Source of the DNA: Alphaproteobacteria bacterium
GTDB lineage: Bacteria; Pseudomonadota; Alphaproteobacteria; Micropepsales; Micropepsaceae
Direction: 5' to 3'
Assembly (NCBI GenBank): GCA_025350465.1
Contig: JANXXU010000008.1
Span: forward strand, 186,001 to 250,000
Length of the DNA stretch: 64,000 nt
How positions within the stretch are numbered: the stretch's first letter is position 1; every line of letters starts with the position of its first letter. The position numbers were made by a program, and so were the translations under genes. Positions 1 to 9,816 of this stretch are shown piece after piece. The notes beneath the pieces are model-generated. The model saw only the letters and a program-made list of their open reading frames with translations. It had not been told where the DNA came from and ran no database searches.

Positions 1-636
1 GGGCTGGCTGTCCGAACGGTGACACTGTACCGCCTTCGCCAACGGCATCGTGCCCAGTTCCAAAAAACCGAAGCGCTCCGAACGTTGAAGAACGCCATCG
101 GCGACTCGCGATAGGTCGAACATCTGTAGCTTCCACGAAGAATCGTCTCCCCAAATGCAACCCGCTACAAAAGCCAAATCGAGGGTTCTCCATGGGCCAA
201 TGGTTTCGAGTATGCCGTCTCCAATTTCCTTCTCGCTCTCTACAAGAGCATACGCTTCGGCCTCGAATTTCCGCCATAAGCGGTCGTATTTCGGGTCGCC
301 TATTTTTGTCCAGCGCCTTTCGCGATACCGCGGCACGAACAGCTCAACCGGACAGAACCCGTTTGACTCCGGATTCTCGCCGCCGATGTCGCGGCAATCG
401 GGCAATGTCATTATTCGCGTGCACGTGTAATCCTTCGAGTAGAGCGCGTACCAAGAGCCGTCCAGTTCGAACGGCTCGAACGTCTCCTCTCCAAAGCGAT
501 AGTAGTGGCGCTCGTATGAGCCAATCTCGGCGTCACCGTCGTAGATCGTGACAACAGTTGAATCCCATTGGTTGGGTCGATTGGGTTTTGGCTTCGTCGT
601 TACGCGAAACCGCCGGACGCTTGGATCAGCTCGCAT
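1..636 (-). CDS. Hypothetical protein, partial (3' end beyond window start)
   Basis: Open frame read on the reverse complement from ATG (cat 634-636) to base 1 with no stop: MRADPSVRRFRVTTKPKPNRPNQWDSTVVTIYDGDAEIGSYERHYYRFGEETFEPFELDGSWYALYSKDYTCTRIMTLPDCRDIGGE... Protein-like composition. Absent from the ORF track because it has no stop inside the window. Confidence 0.75.
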   Translation of the reverse strand, partial: MRADPSVRRFRVTTKPKPNRPNQWDSTVVTIYDGDAEIGSYERHYYRFGEETFEPFELDGSWYALYSKDYTCTRIMTLPDCRDIGGENPESNGFCPVELFVPRYRERRWTKIGDPKYDRLWRKFEAEAYALVESEKEIGDGILETIGPWRTLDLAFVAGCIWGDDSSWKLQMFDLSRVADGVLQRSERFGFLELGTMPLAKAVQCHRSDSQP

Positions 637-701
637 TGCTGTCAGGCCTCTACTGTTCGTCGATACAACGATCGCGATATGTAGCGTGGCTCGTCGAAAA
701 A

Positions 702-735
702 GTCGTGGATGGTCGGCCTTCGCCGACCATGACAG
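702..735. repeat. Intergenic hairpin repeat, copy 1 (gtcgtggATGGTCGGC-CTTC-GCCGACCATgacag)
   Basis: Perfect 9-bp stem (709-717/722-730) with CTTC loop; same flanks as the copy at 5825-5858. Confidence 0.75.
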
Positions 736-757
736 CGCCGGGAGTGCTTGCCGTCCC

Positions 758-1957
<1,200 letters not shown>

Positions 1958-2584
1958 TCACTCTGCTGCTGACCACAAAATCTGGGTTTGGTTGACGGCG
2001 GTGAAGCTGAGCCGGTGCTGCGCTGTGATGCCGAGGCGGTTGATCGCCATACGATGGTCGTTGGTGCCGTAACCTTTATTTCGCGCCCAGCCGTAGCCCG
2101 GATGGCGCCGGTCGAGTTCGCACATGAAGCGGTCGCGATAGACCTTGGCGATGATCGAAGCCGCCGCGATCGACAGCGACTTCGCATCGCCTTCGACGAT
2201 GGTCTGGACAGTGCAGGACAATTTCGGCGCGCGATTGCCGTCGACCAGCACCAGCCGCGGTACTTGCGCAAGCCACGAAACGGCGCGCTCCATCGCCAGC
2301 ATCGTTGCGGATAAGATGTTGAAGCGGTCGATTTCCTCCACGCTCGCTTCGCCGACTGCGAACGCCAATGCGTTCTGACGTATTGCGTCGTAAGCGCGAT
2401 CAAGCTGTTTCGGCGTTAGTTTCTTGCAATCGTCGATGCCGTCGGGGATGCGCACAGGATCGAGAATGACGGCAGCTGCAATCACCGGGCCCGCCCACGG
2501 CCCGCGACCGGCCTCGTCGACACCAGCAACGATGCCATCATGCTGACGTTCGCGTGTGAAGTCGGGCATTGGTATAGCCCTCAT
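1958..2584 (-). CDS. rnhB: Ribonuclease HII
   Basis: GVDEAGRGPWAGPVIAAAVIL, DCKKLTPKQ, AAASIIAKVYRD motifs. Confidence 0.95.
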   Translation of the reverse strand: MRAIPMPDFTRERQHDGIVAGVDEAGRGPWAGPVIAAAVILDPVRIPDGIDDCKKLTPKQLDRAYDAIRQNALAFAVGEASVEEIDRFNILSATMLAMERAVSWLAQVPRLVLVDGNRAPKLSCTVQTIVEGDAKSLSIAAASIIAKVYRDRFMCELDRRHPGYGWARNKGYGTNDHRMAINRLGITAQHRLSFTAVNQTQILWSAAE

Positions 2585-3721
2585 CTAAAGAAGCGGTAGC
2601 TGATCGCCGGACCGCGGCGGTAGTTTGAAGAGATCAGTGCGCAGTTCCGTGGATTCTTCATTGAGTCGCAGCCGCTCGCAAGCAACCCTGAAGCGTTTCG
2701 CCATCATTTGTGCATAAGGGCCGGTGCCTTTCATGCGTTTGCCCCACTGCGAATCATAGTCGCGCCCGCCGCGCATCGAGCGAATCAGCGACATCACGTG
2801 CGCGGCGCGTCCGGGCTCGCGGGCCTCCAGCCACTCGCGAAACAAGTCTTTGATTTCAAGCGGAAGCCGCAAAAGCACAAACGCGGCGTGTTTCGCGCCG
2901 GCATCGCGCGCCGCCTCCAGAATCTTTTCCATCTCGTGATCGTTGAGCGCCGGGATCATCGGCGCCGCCATCACGGTCGTCGGCACGCCCGCTTCCGATA
3001 ATTTGCGCAAGGCGTCGAGCCTGCGCTCCGGCGTCGGTGCACGCGGCTCCATCGAACGCGCGAGGCTGCGATCGAGGGTTGTGACCGAGAGTGCAACCCG
3101 CGCGAGTCCGAGGCTTGCCATCTCGCTCAAGATGTCGAGATCGCGCAGCACGCGATTTGATTTCGTCACGATGCCGACGGGATGCTTGAAATCGAGCAAA
3201 ACCTGCAGGATTTGCCGTGTGATCTGATAACGCTCGTCGATCGGCTGATAAGGATCGGTGTTGGTGCCGAGCGCCATCGTGCGCACTTGATAGCTGGGCT
3301 TGCGCAACTCTTCCGTGAGCAAACGCGCCGCGTTCGGCTTGGCAAACAGTTGGCTCTCGAAATCTTGCCCCGGCGACAGCCCTAGGTAAGCGTGCGTCGG
3401 CCGTGCAAAACAATAAATGCAGCCATGCTCGCACCCGCGATACGGATTGATCGAGCGATCGAACGAAAGGTCGGGCGATTCATTGCGCGTAATGATCGTG
3501 CGCGTCGCGTCGATCCCGACCGTCGTCTTCAGCGCCGTCGGCTCTTCGTCGAGCGAGCCCCAGCCGTCATCGACGATGACACGATGCTCGCTCTCGAACC
3601 GGCCGCTCGCATTCGTAAGCGAGCCGCGCCCCTTCGTGTTCAGCGAAGGGTGCGCCAGATGCTCGTCTTCGAGGGCAGGGCGTGGCCCGTGCCCGATGAC
3701 CTGCTTGATCGACCGCGCCAT
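2585..3721 (-). CDS. PA0069-family radical SAM protein (SPL-like)
   Basis: NPYRGCEHGCIYCFARPTHAYLG CxxxCxxC signature and GTNTDPYQPIDERY. Confidence 0.92.
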   Translation of the reverse strand: MARSIKQVIGHGPRPALEDEHLAHPSLNTKGRGSLTNASGRFESEHRVIVDDGWGSLDEEPTALKTTVGIDATRTIITRNESPDLSFDRSINPYRGCEHGCIYCFARPTHAYLGLSPGQDFESQLFAKPNAARLLTEELRKPSYQVRTMALGTNTDPYQPIDERYQITRQILQVLLDFKHPVGIVTKSNRVLRDLDILSEMASLGLARVALSVTTLDRSLARSMEPRAPTPERRLDALRKLSEAGVPTTVMAAPMIPALNDHEMEKILEAARDAGAKHAAFVLLRLPLEIKDLFREWLEAREPGRAAHVMSLIRSMRGGRDYDSQWGKRMKGTGPYAQMMAKRFRVACERLRLNEESTELRTDLFKLPPRSGDQLPLL

Positions 3722-3765
3722 CCGGCGAGCCTATGCGAACGATGAGAACAAATCAAGAACAAACT

Positions 3766-4560
3766 TCAGTGAGCAGGTCTTCGGTAGTGATAGCGGTAGA
3801 GTTCGTGCGTGAAACCCAGGCCTTGATAGAGGCGGATCGCGGGCGCGTTCGTCGACACCACCTGCAGGCAAGCGCCGACCGCGTTCAGGTCGTCTTTCGC
3901 CCAACGCAATATCGCCGAGACGCAGGCGCGCGAGTAGCCGCGCCGCAGAGAGGTCGGATCGGTTGCCACCATATTCAGGCAAACGATGCCGTCGTGGACC
4001 GCGCCTTTGGCGACCGAGCGGATGTCGCCCGCCGCGTCGCGAACCAAGGCGAAGACGGCCGGCAACGCCAGCTGCTGCAAAATCCTTTCGATCTTCGCGC
4101 GCTCGCCGGGATTGTGATCGTGAAAGCGCATTCGTGCCGACATCCATTCACCGCTCGGCGCATTCGCCGCGAATTCGACGGCGTAGTCGAACGCCGCAGG
4201 CGGCGAATGCTCGGCGAAATCCATGAAGAGCGTGCTCGTCTCGGCTTCCGCGCGATAGCCGCAAGCGTCGAGCGCCTCTTCCAGTTCACGCGGCGCGCTC
4301 GACAGAATTCGAAAGCAGGCCGGCAAAGCGTGGCGCCGATACACCGCCTCGCAATATTGAATCTTCTCGTCGAGCGGGCGCGACCCGATACCGACGGCGT
4401 TGACCGAATTGGTCCGTCGTGTCTGTCCGTCGGCAAGCCGGATCAACCATCCGTCGTAGTGAATCTCTTGCAGCGCCGGCCATGCATTCAGGCAGACCTC
4501 TTCGACCCGCGCAGCAAGCGGTGTGAGTGCAAGGCTTTCGCCGGACAGTTTGACCTTCAT
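3766..4560 (-). CDS. GNAT-family N-acetyltransferase
   Basis: Start at ATG 4560 (MKVKLSGESLALTPLAARVEE) with upstream AAGAGGA; C-terminal GNAT-like TSLRRGYSRACVSAILRWAKDDLNAVGACLQVVSTNAPAIRLYQGLGF. Confidence 0.78.
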   Translation of the reverse strand: MKVKLSGESLALTPLAARVEEVCLNAWPALQEIHYDGWLIRLADGQTRRTNSVNAVGIGSRPLDEKIQYCEAVYRRHALPACFRILSSAPRELEEALDACGYRAEAETSTLFMDFAEHSPPAAFDYAVEFAANAPSGEWMSARMRFHDHNPGERAKIERILQQLALPAVFALVRDAAGDIRSVAKGAVHDGIVCLNMVATDPTSLRRGYSRACVSAILRWAKDDLNAVGACLQVVSTNAPAIRLYQGLGFTHELYRYHYRRPAH

Positions 4561-4604
4561 TGCGTCCTCTTTGATGAGGCCGGGCGACGCAAGGATGACG
4601 GCAA

Positions 4605-4633
4605 CAAAAAACCCCGCGGTCGCCGGCGGGGTT
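4605..4633 (-). terminator. Intrinsic terminator on the minus strand, inside the leader of the GNAT gene at 3766-4560
   Basis: Minus strand AACCCCGC-cggcgacc-GCGGGGTT followed by TTTTTG; no complete minus-strand gene lies directly upstream of it. Confidence 0.6.
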
Positions 4634-4666
4634 GAACAAATCGGCACGAATCGTGCGAACGCGTTG

Positions 4667-4723
4667 CTACCCGCCTTTGAAGGTGAGCGCGCGACGTCGG
4701 TTCGAAACGAATGCAGTCTTCAT
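4667..4723 (-). CDS. Candidate leader peptide (18 codons, MKTAFVSNRRRALTFKGG*)
   Basis: Short ORF directly upstream of the terminator at 4605-4633 on the same strand; position only, no homology. Confidence 0.25.
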   Translation of the reverse strand: MKTAFVSNRRRALTFKGG

Positions 4724-4858
4724 GGCGCGGCTCATAACAACTGTCGAGCCGATGATCAAGTGCCTTCGGCAATCGCGGCGTTGTCCCACCTCATACGTGT
4801 ATATATTGACAGTGTGATACTGACCCGGTCATCCGCTGCATTCGCGAAAAGCCAAGCC

Positions 4859-5323
4859 ATGAGCACTGCCGAAACCGAATTGCGACCTGCCGGTTCATCG
4901 GACGCGCTCGCCATCGCCGAACTCTTCACCGCATCGCGCCACGACGCTTTGCCGTATCTTCCGGAGCTGCATGACGACGACGATACGCGCCATCACTTCG
5001 CCAACGTGGTGATGGCGCGCTGCGCAGTGTGGGTTGCGGTAGAGCACAGCCGCATCGTCGGCTTCATGGCTTGGAACGCCGGCAGCGGGCATCTCGATCA
5101 TCTCTACCTTCTGCCTGGCTACTATCGCCGTGGCATCGGCTCGCGATTGCTGGACAAGGCGAAGGCGCTCAGCGGCGGCAAAATCCTACTCTATGCATTC
5201 CAGCGCAACGCGCGCGCCCGCGCCTTTTATGAGCGCCACGGTTTCCGCGCCACCTGGTTCGGCGACGGAGCCGAAAACGAAGAGCGCGAACCCGACGTAC
5301 TTTACGAGTGGCGCCGTGAGTAA
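4859..5323 (+). CDS. GNAT-family N-acetyltransferase
   Basis: MSTAETELRPAGSSDALAIAELF...LDHLYLLPGYYRRGIGSRLLDKAK...NARARAFYERHGF. Confidence 0.88.
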   Translation: MSTAETELRPAGSSDALAIAELFTASRHDALPYLPELHDDDDTRHHFANVVMARCAVWVAVEHSRIVGFMAWNAGSGHLDHLYLLPGYYRRGIGSRLLDKAKALSGGKILLYAFQRNARARAFYERHGFRATWFGDGAENEEREPDVLYEWRRE

Positions 5324-5720
5324 GCTCTTCGAGGCCTATCCGAAAGACGTGCGCGCAAAATTACTCGTCTTGCGCAAATGGATCTTTGACACGGCGGCCA
5401 AGACCAAAGGCGTCGGAGAATTGGAAGAGACGCTGAAATGGCGTCAGCCGAGTTATCTGACGACGAAGTCGAAGAGCGGCACCACGATCCGCATCGACCA
5501 CGTGCCGTCCGTGCCGGGCCGTTACGCGCTCTACGTCAACTGCCAAACCAATTTGATCGCGACCTTTCGCGACCTCTACCCGCGCGAGCTAACCTACGAA
5601 GGCAATCGCGGCGTCATCTTCCACGTCGACGACAAAATCCCGGAAAAACCCTTGCGCCACTGCATCGCGCTCGCGCTGACCTATCATTTGAACAAGCGCA
5701 AAATAGTGGCCGAAGGCTAA
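5316..5720 (+). CDS. DUF1801 domain-containing protein
   Basis: GTG start overlapping the upstream stop by 8 nt (GTGAGTAA); ELEETLKWRQPSYLTTKSKSGTTIRIDH. Confidence 0.8.
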   Translation: MSKLFEAYPKDVRAKLLVLRKWIFDTAAKTKGVGELEETLKWRQPSYLTTKSKSGTTIRIDHVPSVPGRYALYVNCQTNLIATFRDLYPRELTYEGNRGVIFHVDDKIPEKPLRHCIALALTYHLNKRKIVAEG

Positions 5721-5726
5721 CCAGTC

Positions 5727-5797
5727 CTGCCATGGTCGGCCCCCGGGTCGCGGCTTCGCCTTGCCCGAGGGTAAACTGCGGCCGACCACCCACGACC
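5727..5797. repeat. Intergenic hairpin repeat, inverted copy with enlarged loop
   Basis: Reverse complement reads GGTCGTGGGTGGTCGGCCGC...GGGGGCCGACCATGGCAG, matching the 702-735 and 5825-5858 elements at both ends. Confidence 0.6.
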
Positions 5798-5824
5798 TCC
5801 TTTTCAAGCGCTCCCAAGAAACAA

Positions 5825-5858
5825 GTCGTGGATGGTCCGCCTTCGCGGACCATGACAG
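5825..5858. repeat. Intergenic hairpin repeat, copy 2 (gtcgtggATGGTCCGC-CTTC-GCGGACCATgacag)
   Basis: Same flanks as copy 1; both stem positions changed in a compensatory way (GGTCGGC/GCCGACC to GGTCCGC/GCGGACC). Confidence 0.75.
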
Positions 5859-5868
5859 TCGAGTGGTA

Positions 5869-5926
5869 TCAAATCAGCGGCAGGCGCAGCGTAGCGCGCG
5901 AGCCGCCTTCGCTGCGGTTCGAAGCC
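5869..5926 (-). pseudogene. Remnant of a histidine-kinase 3' end
   Basis: Minus strand encodes ASNRSEGGSRATLRLPLI*, versus the C-terminus LANRNEGGLRATLRLPLI* of the kinase at 6750-8279 (14/18 identical); no kinase body upstream. Confidence 0.6.
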
Positions 5927-5976
5927 GTCGGACGTCGCAGAAATATTTCCCGACTAGATAGCTACCGAGGTGACTG

Positions 5977-6711
5977 CTATGGCCCCCAGATAATGTCACG
6001 GCATGCATCGTTCGTTTTCTTCCGCAACGCAGTTGCTTCCAGCGCCTTGCCTTGCAGCTCAAGAATGCGCGCGAGGTTCTCGCCAACCTGGCTCACGCGG
6101 CACAAGTTGTCGCCGAACGGCGAAGCTTGGAGCAGTTCATATGCTTCGCGATACGCTGCAGCGGCGGCCGCCAAATCGCCGTGCGCCTCGGCCGCCGTTC
6201 CACGCAAGACGATCATGTCTGCCAACGATCCGAGGACCGTACGTATCGCATCGTGGTTTGGCAGCAATATCCTGCGGCGCGTCGCGAGCACTCGGCGGTA
6301 GGTACTCTCGACGCGCGCCGACCATTTGCTTGGCTCGACATTTCGCAGTGCATCCGCAAGCGTATGCCACTCCACGGTCGTCTCGTAATTGTCAGGCCCG
6401 AGAGCGCGTTCGTAGACGGCTGCCGCCGCCTCCAAATAAGGAATCGATGCGACCCAATATCCGTCGTTGCAAAACGCAACGCCAAGCTCTTCGAGCGCTG
6501 CGCCGTAGGCAACGCTGTCGTGCCGGTATCGTATGCGCGCGTAGTCGAGGTCAAGGCGCGCCCACAAAAGTCCCGTCTGCGCCTCCGAGGCCATCTGCTG
6601 TATTACAAGGCCGAAGGACAGATGATTGACGGCGTTGAGCCAAGCGCTGGCGCCCGCGGCCGCTCCCGCGACCACGATTGCAATGAGCAAATTCTGTCGG
6701 CGATTGGTCAT
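5977..6711 (-). CDS. Membrane-anchored TPR-like protein
   Basis: N-terminal hydrophobic segment NLLIAIVVAGAAAGASAWL; helical repeats (AIPYLEAAAAVYERALGPDNYET, AYREAYELL). Confidence 0.6.
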   Translation of the reverse strand: MTNRRQNLLIAIVVAGAAAGASAWLNAVNHLSFGLVIQQMASEAQTGLLWARLDLDYARIRYRHDSVAYGAALEELGVAFCNDGYWVASIPYLEAAAAVYERALGPDNYETTVEWHTLADALRNVEPSKWSARVESTYRRVLATRRRILLPNHDAIRTVLGSLADMIVLRGTAAEAHGDLAAAAAAYREAYELLQASPFGDNLCRVSQVGENLARILELQGKALEATALRKKTNDACRDIIWGP

Positions 6712-6749
6712 GGCTGCGGCGCGCACTCGTCTAGCGTCACAAACCTACG

Positions 6750-8279
6750 CTAAATCAGCGGCAGCCGCAGCGTCGCGCGCAAGCCGCCTTCGTTGCGGTT
6801 TGCGAGCACCAGGTCGCCGCCGTGGCGCAGGGCGATCGCCCGCGCGATGGTGAGCCCGAGCCCGTTTCCGCCGGTATCGGTGCTGCGCGATTCCTCAAGC
6901 CGCACGAAGGGATCGAAGACGCGCGCCAGCGCCTCGGTGGGAATGCCGGCACCCTGATCGTCGACATAGATCTCGGCCCAAGGCTTGGCCGCCCTCACGC
7001 TGACCTGCGCTTGACCGCCATAGCGCACGGCGTTCTCGACCAAATTGCGCAAGCAGCGTTTGATTTCCGAAGCCCGGCCTTGAATGCGCGTCGGCTCGAG
7101 CGTGCCGTGCGTGACCGGCGCCCCGGTCTCCGCCATGTCGTCGCAAACCGCTTCCACGAGCGACGGCAAGTCGAGTGCCTGCGAAGGTTCGCCTGTGTCG
7201 CCGCCGCGCGCCACCGCCAGAGCGGCTTCCGTCAAGCGCTGCATGTCGTCGAGCGTCGCCGCCATTTTCTGCTGCAGCTCGGGATCCTTGATCATTTCCG
7301 TCCGTATACGGAGCGATGAGATCGGCGTGCGCAGATCGTGTCCGATGGCGCTGAGCAGCGTGCGTTGATCGGCGAGCGTCTTGCGCAGGCGTTGCGCCAT
7401 CGTATTGAACGCGGCTGCCGCGCGCTTGATGTCGGTCGGGCCTTCTTCGGGCGCTGTCGCGCTGTCGTCGCCGCGGCCGAAACGCTCTGCGGCAACGGCC
7501 AAGCCCGCAAGAGGCCGCGCCAACCGCCCTGCCGCCCAAATCGCCGCCAGTGCGACGAGAATTGCCGCCGAACCGCCGGCGATCACGAGCGGCCACGTGA
7601 ACGGCGCTGCTGCCGGCGGCGAGGTCGCAACGTTGAGCCACACGCCGGACGCTAGCTCGACCGCCATGTCCAACCGGCGCGGATGCGATGTCACCTGAAC
7701 GATGAAGGGCTCGGGCACCTCCTCGTCGACTGCCTCTACAGTCTCCGGCGGATCGGTCGGATCGGGAGCCTCGGATGAAGATTGAACATCAGCCGTCGGG
7801 GCAGGGGGCGCAGGCGCGGCCGGCGGCGCGGGCGGCAGCGGCGCTATCGGCGCAATAGCCCTAACATGAGGTAGCGTGATGGTACGCCGGATCGCGACGA
7901 CGCGGTTCGACTGGACGTGCATCGGAGACCACGCGACGCGCGCCGACTTCACATCGCTGCCGAGTTCTTCCACGAGCGATTGACTCAACTCTTCGTCGGC
8001 CAAATCGGCGTCGACCGCCGGTACCGCCGAGAATCGCACCTCGAAGGCCGGGCCACTGGCAATCGTGGCGATGCTGTTGAGCTGCGCCGGCGTCGCTCCG
8101 TGTGCGAGGCGCACGATGCCGGCGGTGCGCCGGAACGCTTCGGCTTCATGCAGCGCCATGCGCAGAATCGTCTGCTGGCTCGTCAGCACGGCGAACGAAG
8201 CGAGTTGTGATACGGCCAAGGCGGCAAGCACGATAAGCACCAGCCACGCGCGCAACGTCCGGGGCGAGAACCAGCTCAA
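6750..8279 (-). CDS. Two-component sensor histidine kinase (EnvZ-like)
   Basis: TM segment, HAMP-like region, H-box AIGHDLRTPISSLRIRTEM, N-box LVENAVRYG, G-box TGGNGLGLTIARAIALRHGG. Start at TTG 8279 proposed (TTGA overlap with the regulator stop); the track start is 8321. Confidence 0.9.
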   Translation of the reverse strand: MSWFSPRTLRAWLVLIVLAALAVSQLASFAVLTSQQTILRMALHEAEAFRRTAGIVRLAHGATPAQLNSIATIASGPAFEVRFSAVPAVDADLADEELSQSLVEELGSDVKSARVAWSPMHVQSNRVVAIRRTITLPHVRAIAPIAPLPPAPPAAPAPPAPTADVQSSSEAPDPTDPPETVEAVDEEVPEPFIVQVTSHPRRLDMAVELASGVWLNVATSPPAAAPFTWPLVIAGGSAAILVALAAIWAAGRLARPLAGLAVAAERFGRGDDSATAPEEGPTDIKRAAAAFNTMAQRLRKTLADQRTLLSAIGHDLRTPISSLRIRTEMIKDPELQQKMAATLDDMQRLTEAALAVARGGDTGEPSQALDLPSLVEAVCDDMAETGAPVTHGTLEPTRIQGRASEIKRCLRNLVENAVRYGGQAQVSVRAAKPWAEIYVDDQGAGIPTEALARVFDPFVRLEESRSTDTGGNGLGLTIARAIALRHGGDLVLANRNEGGLRATLRLPLI

Positions 8280-9007
8280 AGCTCTTCGACCTCCGCCGTG
8301 AACAAATAGCCCGAGCCCCAAGCGGTTTTGATCAAACGCGGGTTGCGCGGGTCTTCTTCAAGCTTGCGTCTAAGCCGCGAGATCTGCGTGTCGATGCTGC
8401 GGTCGAACACGGCGTCGGCATCGCGCCCCTTCACGCGTTCGAGCAATTGGTCGCGCGTCAGCACGACATGAGGATGATCCAAGAAGATCGCGAGCAGCGC
8501 GTGCTCCGCCGACGACAGCGATATCGCGACACCGTCCTTGCCGACGAGCGTGCGCTCGGGACCGTTCAAAATCCAGCCGCCAAATCGCAATCGCGCGCCC
8601 GTGCGCGGCCGCTGCGAGGGCGGCAATTCGTTCGTCCGCCGCAACACCGCATGAATGCGCGCCAGCAGCTCGCGTGGTGAAAACGGCTTCGTCACATAAT
8701 CGTCGGCGCCGACCTCGAGTCCGACGATGCGATCGAGTTCCTCGACCCGCGCGCTCAGCAAAATCACCGGCACTCCCTTGCCGGCGCGCACGCTGCGGCA
8801 GAGGCTCAAGCCGTCCTCGCCCGGCATCATGATGTCGAGCACGATAAGCTCGATGTCGCGTTCCTTGAGGACGCGCCGCGCCGCCGCCGCCGACTCCGCG
8901 CTCGACACACGCAAGCCGTTCGACAGCAGGTAGCGCGACAAGGCATCGCGAATGTCGCGATGGTCGTCGACGATCAGAACATGCGGGCCCGTTTCAGCCA
9001 TCGTCAT
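8276..9007 (-). CDS. OmpR-family response regulator
   Basis: Receiver VLIVDDHRD...LIVLDIMMPGEDG...GADDYVTKPF; winged helix with RSIDTQISRLRRKLEEDPRNPRLIKTAWGSGYLF. Confidence 0.93.
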   Translation of the reverse strand: MTMAETGPHVLIVDDHRDIRDALSRYLLSNGLRVSSAESAAAARRVLKERDIELIVLDIMMPGEDGLSLCRSVRAGKGVPVILLSARVEELDRIVGLEVGADDYVTKPFSPRELLARIHAVLRRTNELPPSQRPRTGARLRFGGWILNGPERTLVGKDGVAISLSSAEHALLAIFLDHPHVVLTRDQLLERVKGRDADAVFDRSIDTQISRLRRKLEEDPRNPRLIKTAWGSGYLFTAEVEEL

Positions 9008-9034
9008 TCATAGCAAGGCGCGCAACCTCGCGCA

Positions 9035-9064
9035 GCGAAACACTTTGTCAAAATGTGTCGTTGC
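9035..9064. promoter_or_regulatory. Candidate response-regulator site, copy 1 (gcgaaacacTTTGTCaaaaTGTGTCgttgc)
   Basis: 27/30 identical to 12751-12780; TTTGTC/TGTGTC direct repeat at 10-bp spacing; lies upstream of the response regulator and also upstream of gntR. Confidence 0.5.
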
Positions 9065-9130
9065 CAAGGAGGGTTACCGGCTGCGCAAGCCGTCGGAAGC
9101 GGGGGGTTGCGCCGCGCCTTGCTTATTGTA

Positions 9131-9142
9131 TTGTATACAGTA
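9131..9142. promoter_or_regulatory. Candidate GntR (FadR/FCD type) operator overlapping the gntR start
   Basis: TTGTATACAGTA containing the perfect palindrome TGTATACA (9132-9139) immediately before ATG 9142. Confidence 0.4.
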
Positions 9143-9816
9143 TGCAGAGGTCACAGCGCATTGTCCGTGACAACATCAGCGACGACGTCGCCGTAAAAGT
9201 GCGTGACATGATCGTCGACGGGCGCTTGCCGGCCGGTGAGCGCATCAACGAAGTACATCTGTCTGAGCAGCTCGGCGTCAGCCGCACGCCGCTGCGCGAA
9301 GCTCTCGCCAAACTCGCGCAGGAGGGCGCCCTTCGCAGCATTGCGCGCATTGGATACTTCGTGCGCGAGCTGACGCTCGAAGAGTTCGAACAGATCTACG
9401 ACATTCGCCCCTTGCTCGATCCGGAGGCGTTGCGCCTGGCCGGCTTGCCGTCGCGCGAGCGCGTCGAGCACCTGCGCGAGGTCAACGAGAAGATGGGGCA
9501 CACGCGCGACGCAAACGCCATCATCGATCTCGATGATCGGTGGCATTTCGAACTCATCGCCGAGTGCCCCAACCAGGTGCTCATCGATTTGATCAAGCAG
9601 TTCGCGCAGCGCACGCGCCGATACGAAATCGCGCTGATGCGCGAGCAAAAGAACGTGGCGCTTGCGACCGACAACCACAAGGCAATCATGGCGGCGTTGC
9701 GCAGGCGCGACCTTGAAGCAGCATGCACGGCGCTTCGCATCAATCTTCAAACGGGCCGCGAGCCGATCGTCGCCTGGCTCAAAACACGCGAACGTAAGGT
9801 GGGGACCGCGCGATGA
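9142..9816 (+). CDS. GntR-family transcriptional regulator (FCD domain)
   Basis: wHTH AVKVRDMIVDGRLPAGERINEVHLSEQLGVSRTPLREALAKLAQEG; C-terminal FCD-like domain. Confidence 0.92.
   Translation: MQRSQRIVRDNISDDVAVKVRDMIVDGRLPAGERINEVHLSEQLGVSRTPLREALAKLAQEGALRSIARIGYFVRELTLEEFEQIYDIRPLLDPEALRLAGLPSRERVEHLREVNEKMGHTRDANAIIDLDDRWHFELIAECPNQVLIDLIKQFAQRTRRYEIALMREQKNVALATDNHKAIMAALRRRDLEAACTALRINLQTGREPIVAWLKTRERKVGTAR

Noticed and set aside
155-551. Plus-strand ORFs at 155-430 and 192-551
   Set aside because: They are antisense to the well-formed minus-strand partial gene (1-636) and have Arg/Ser-rich shadow composition.
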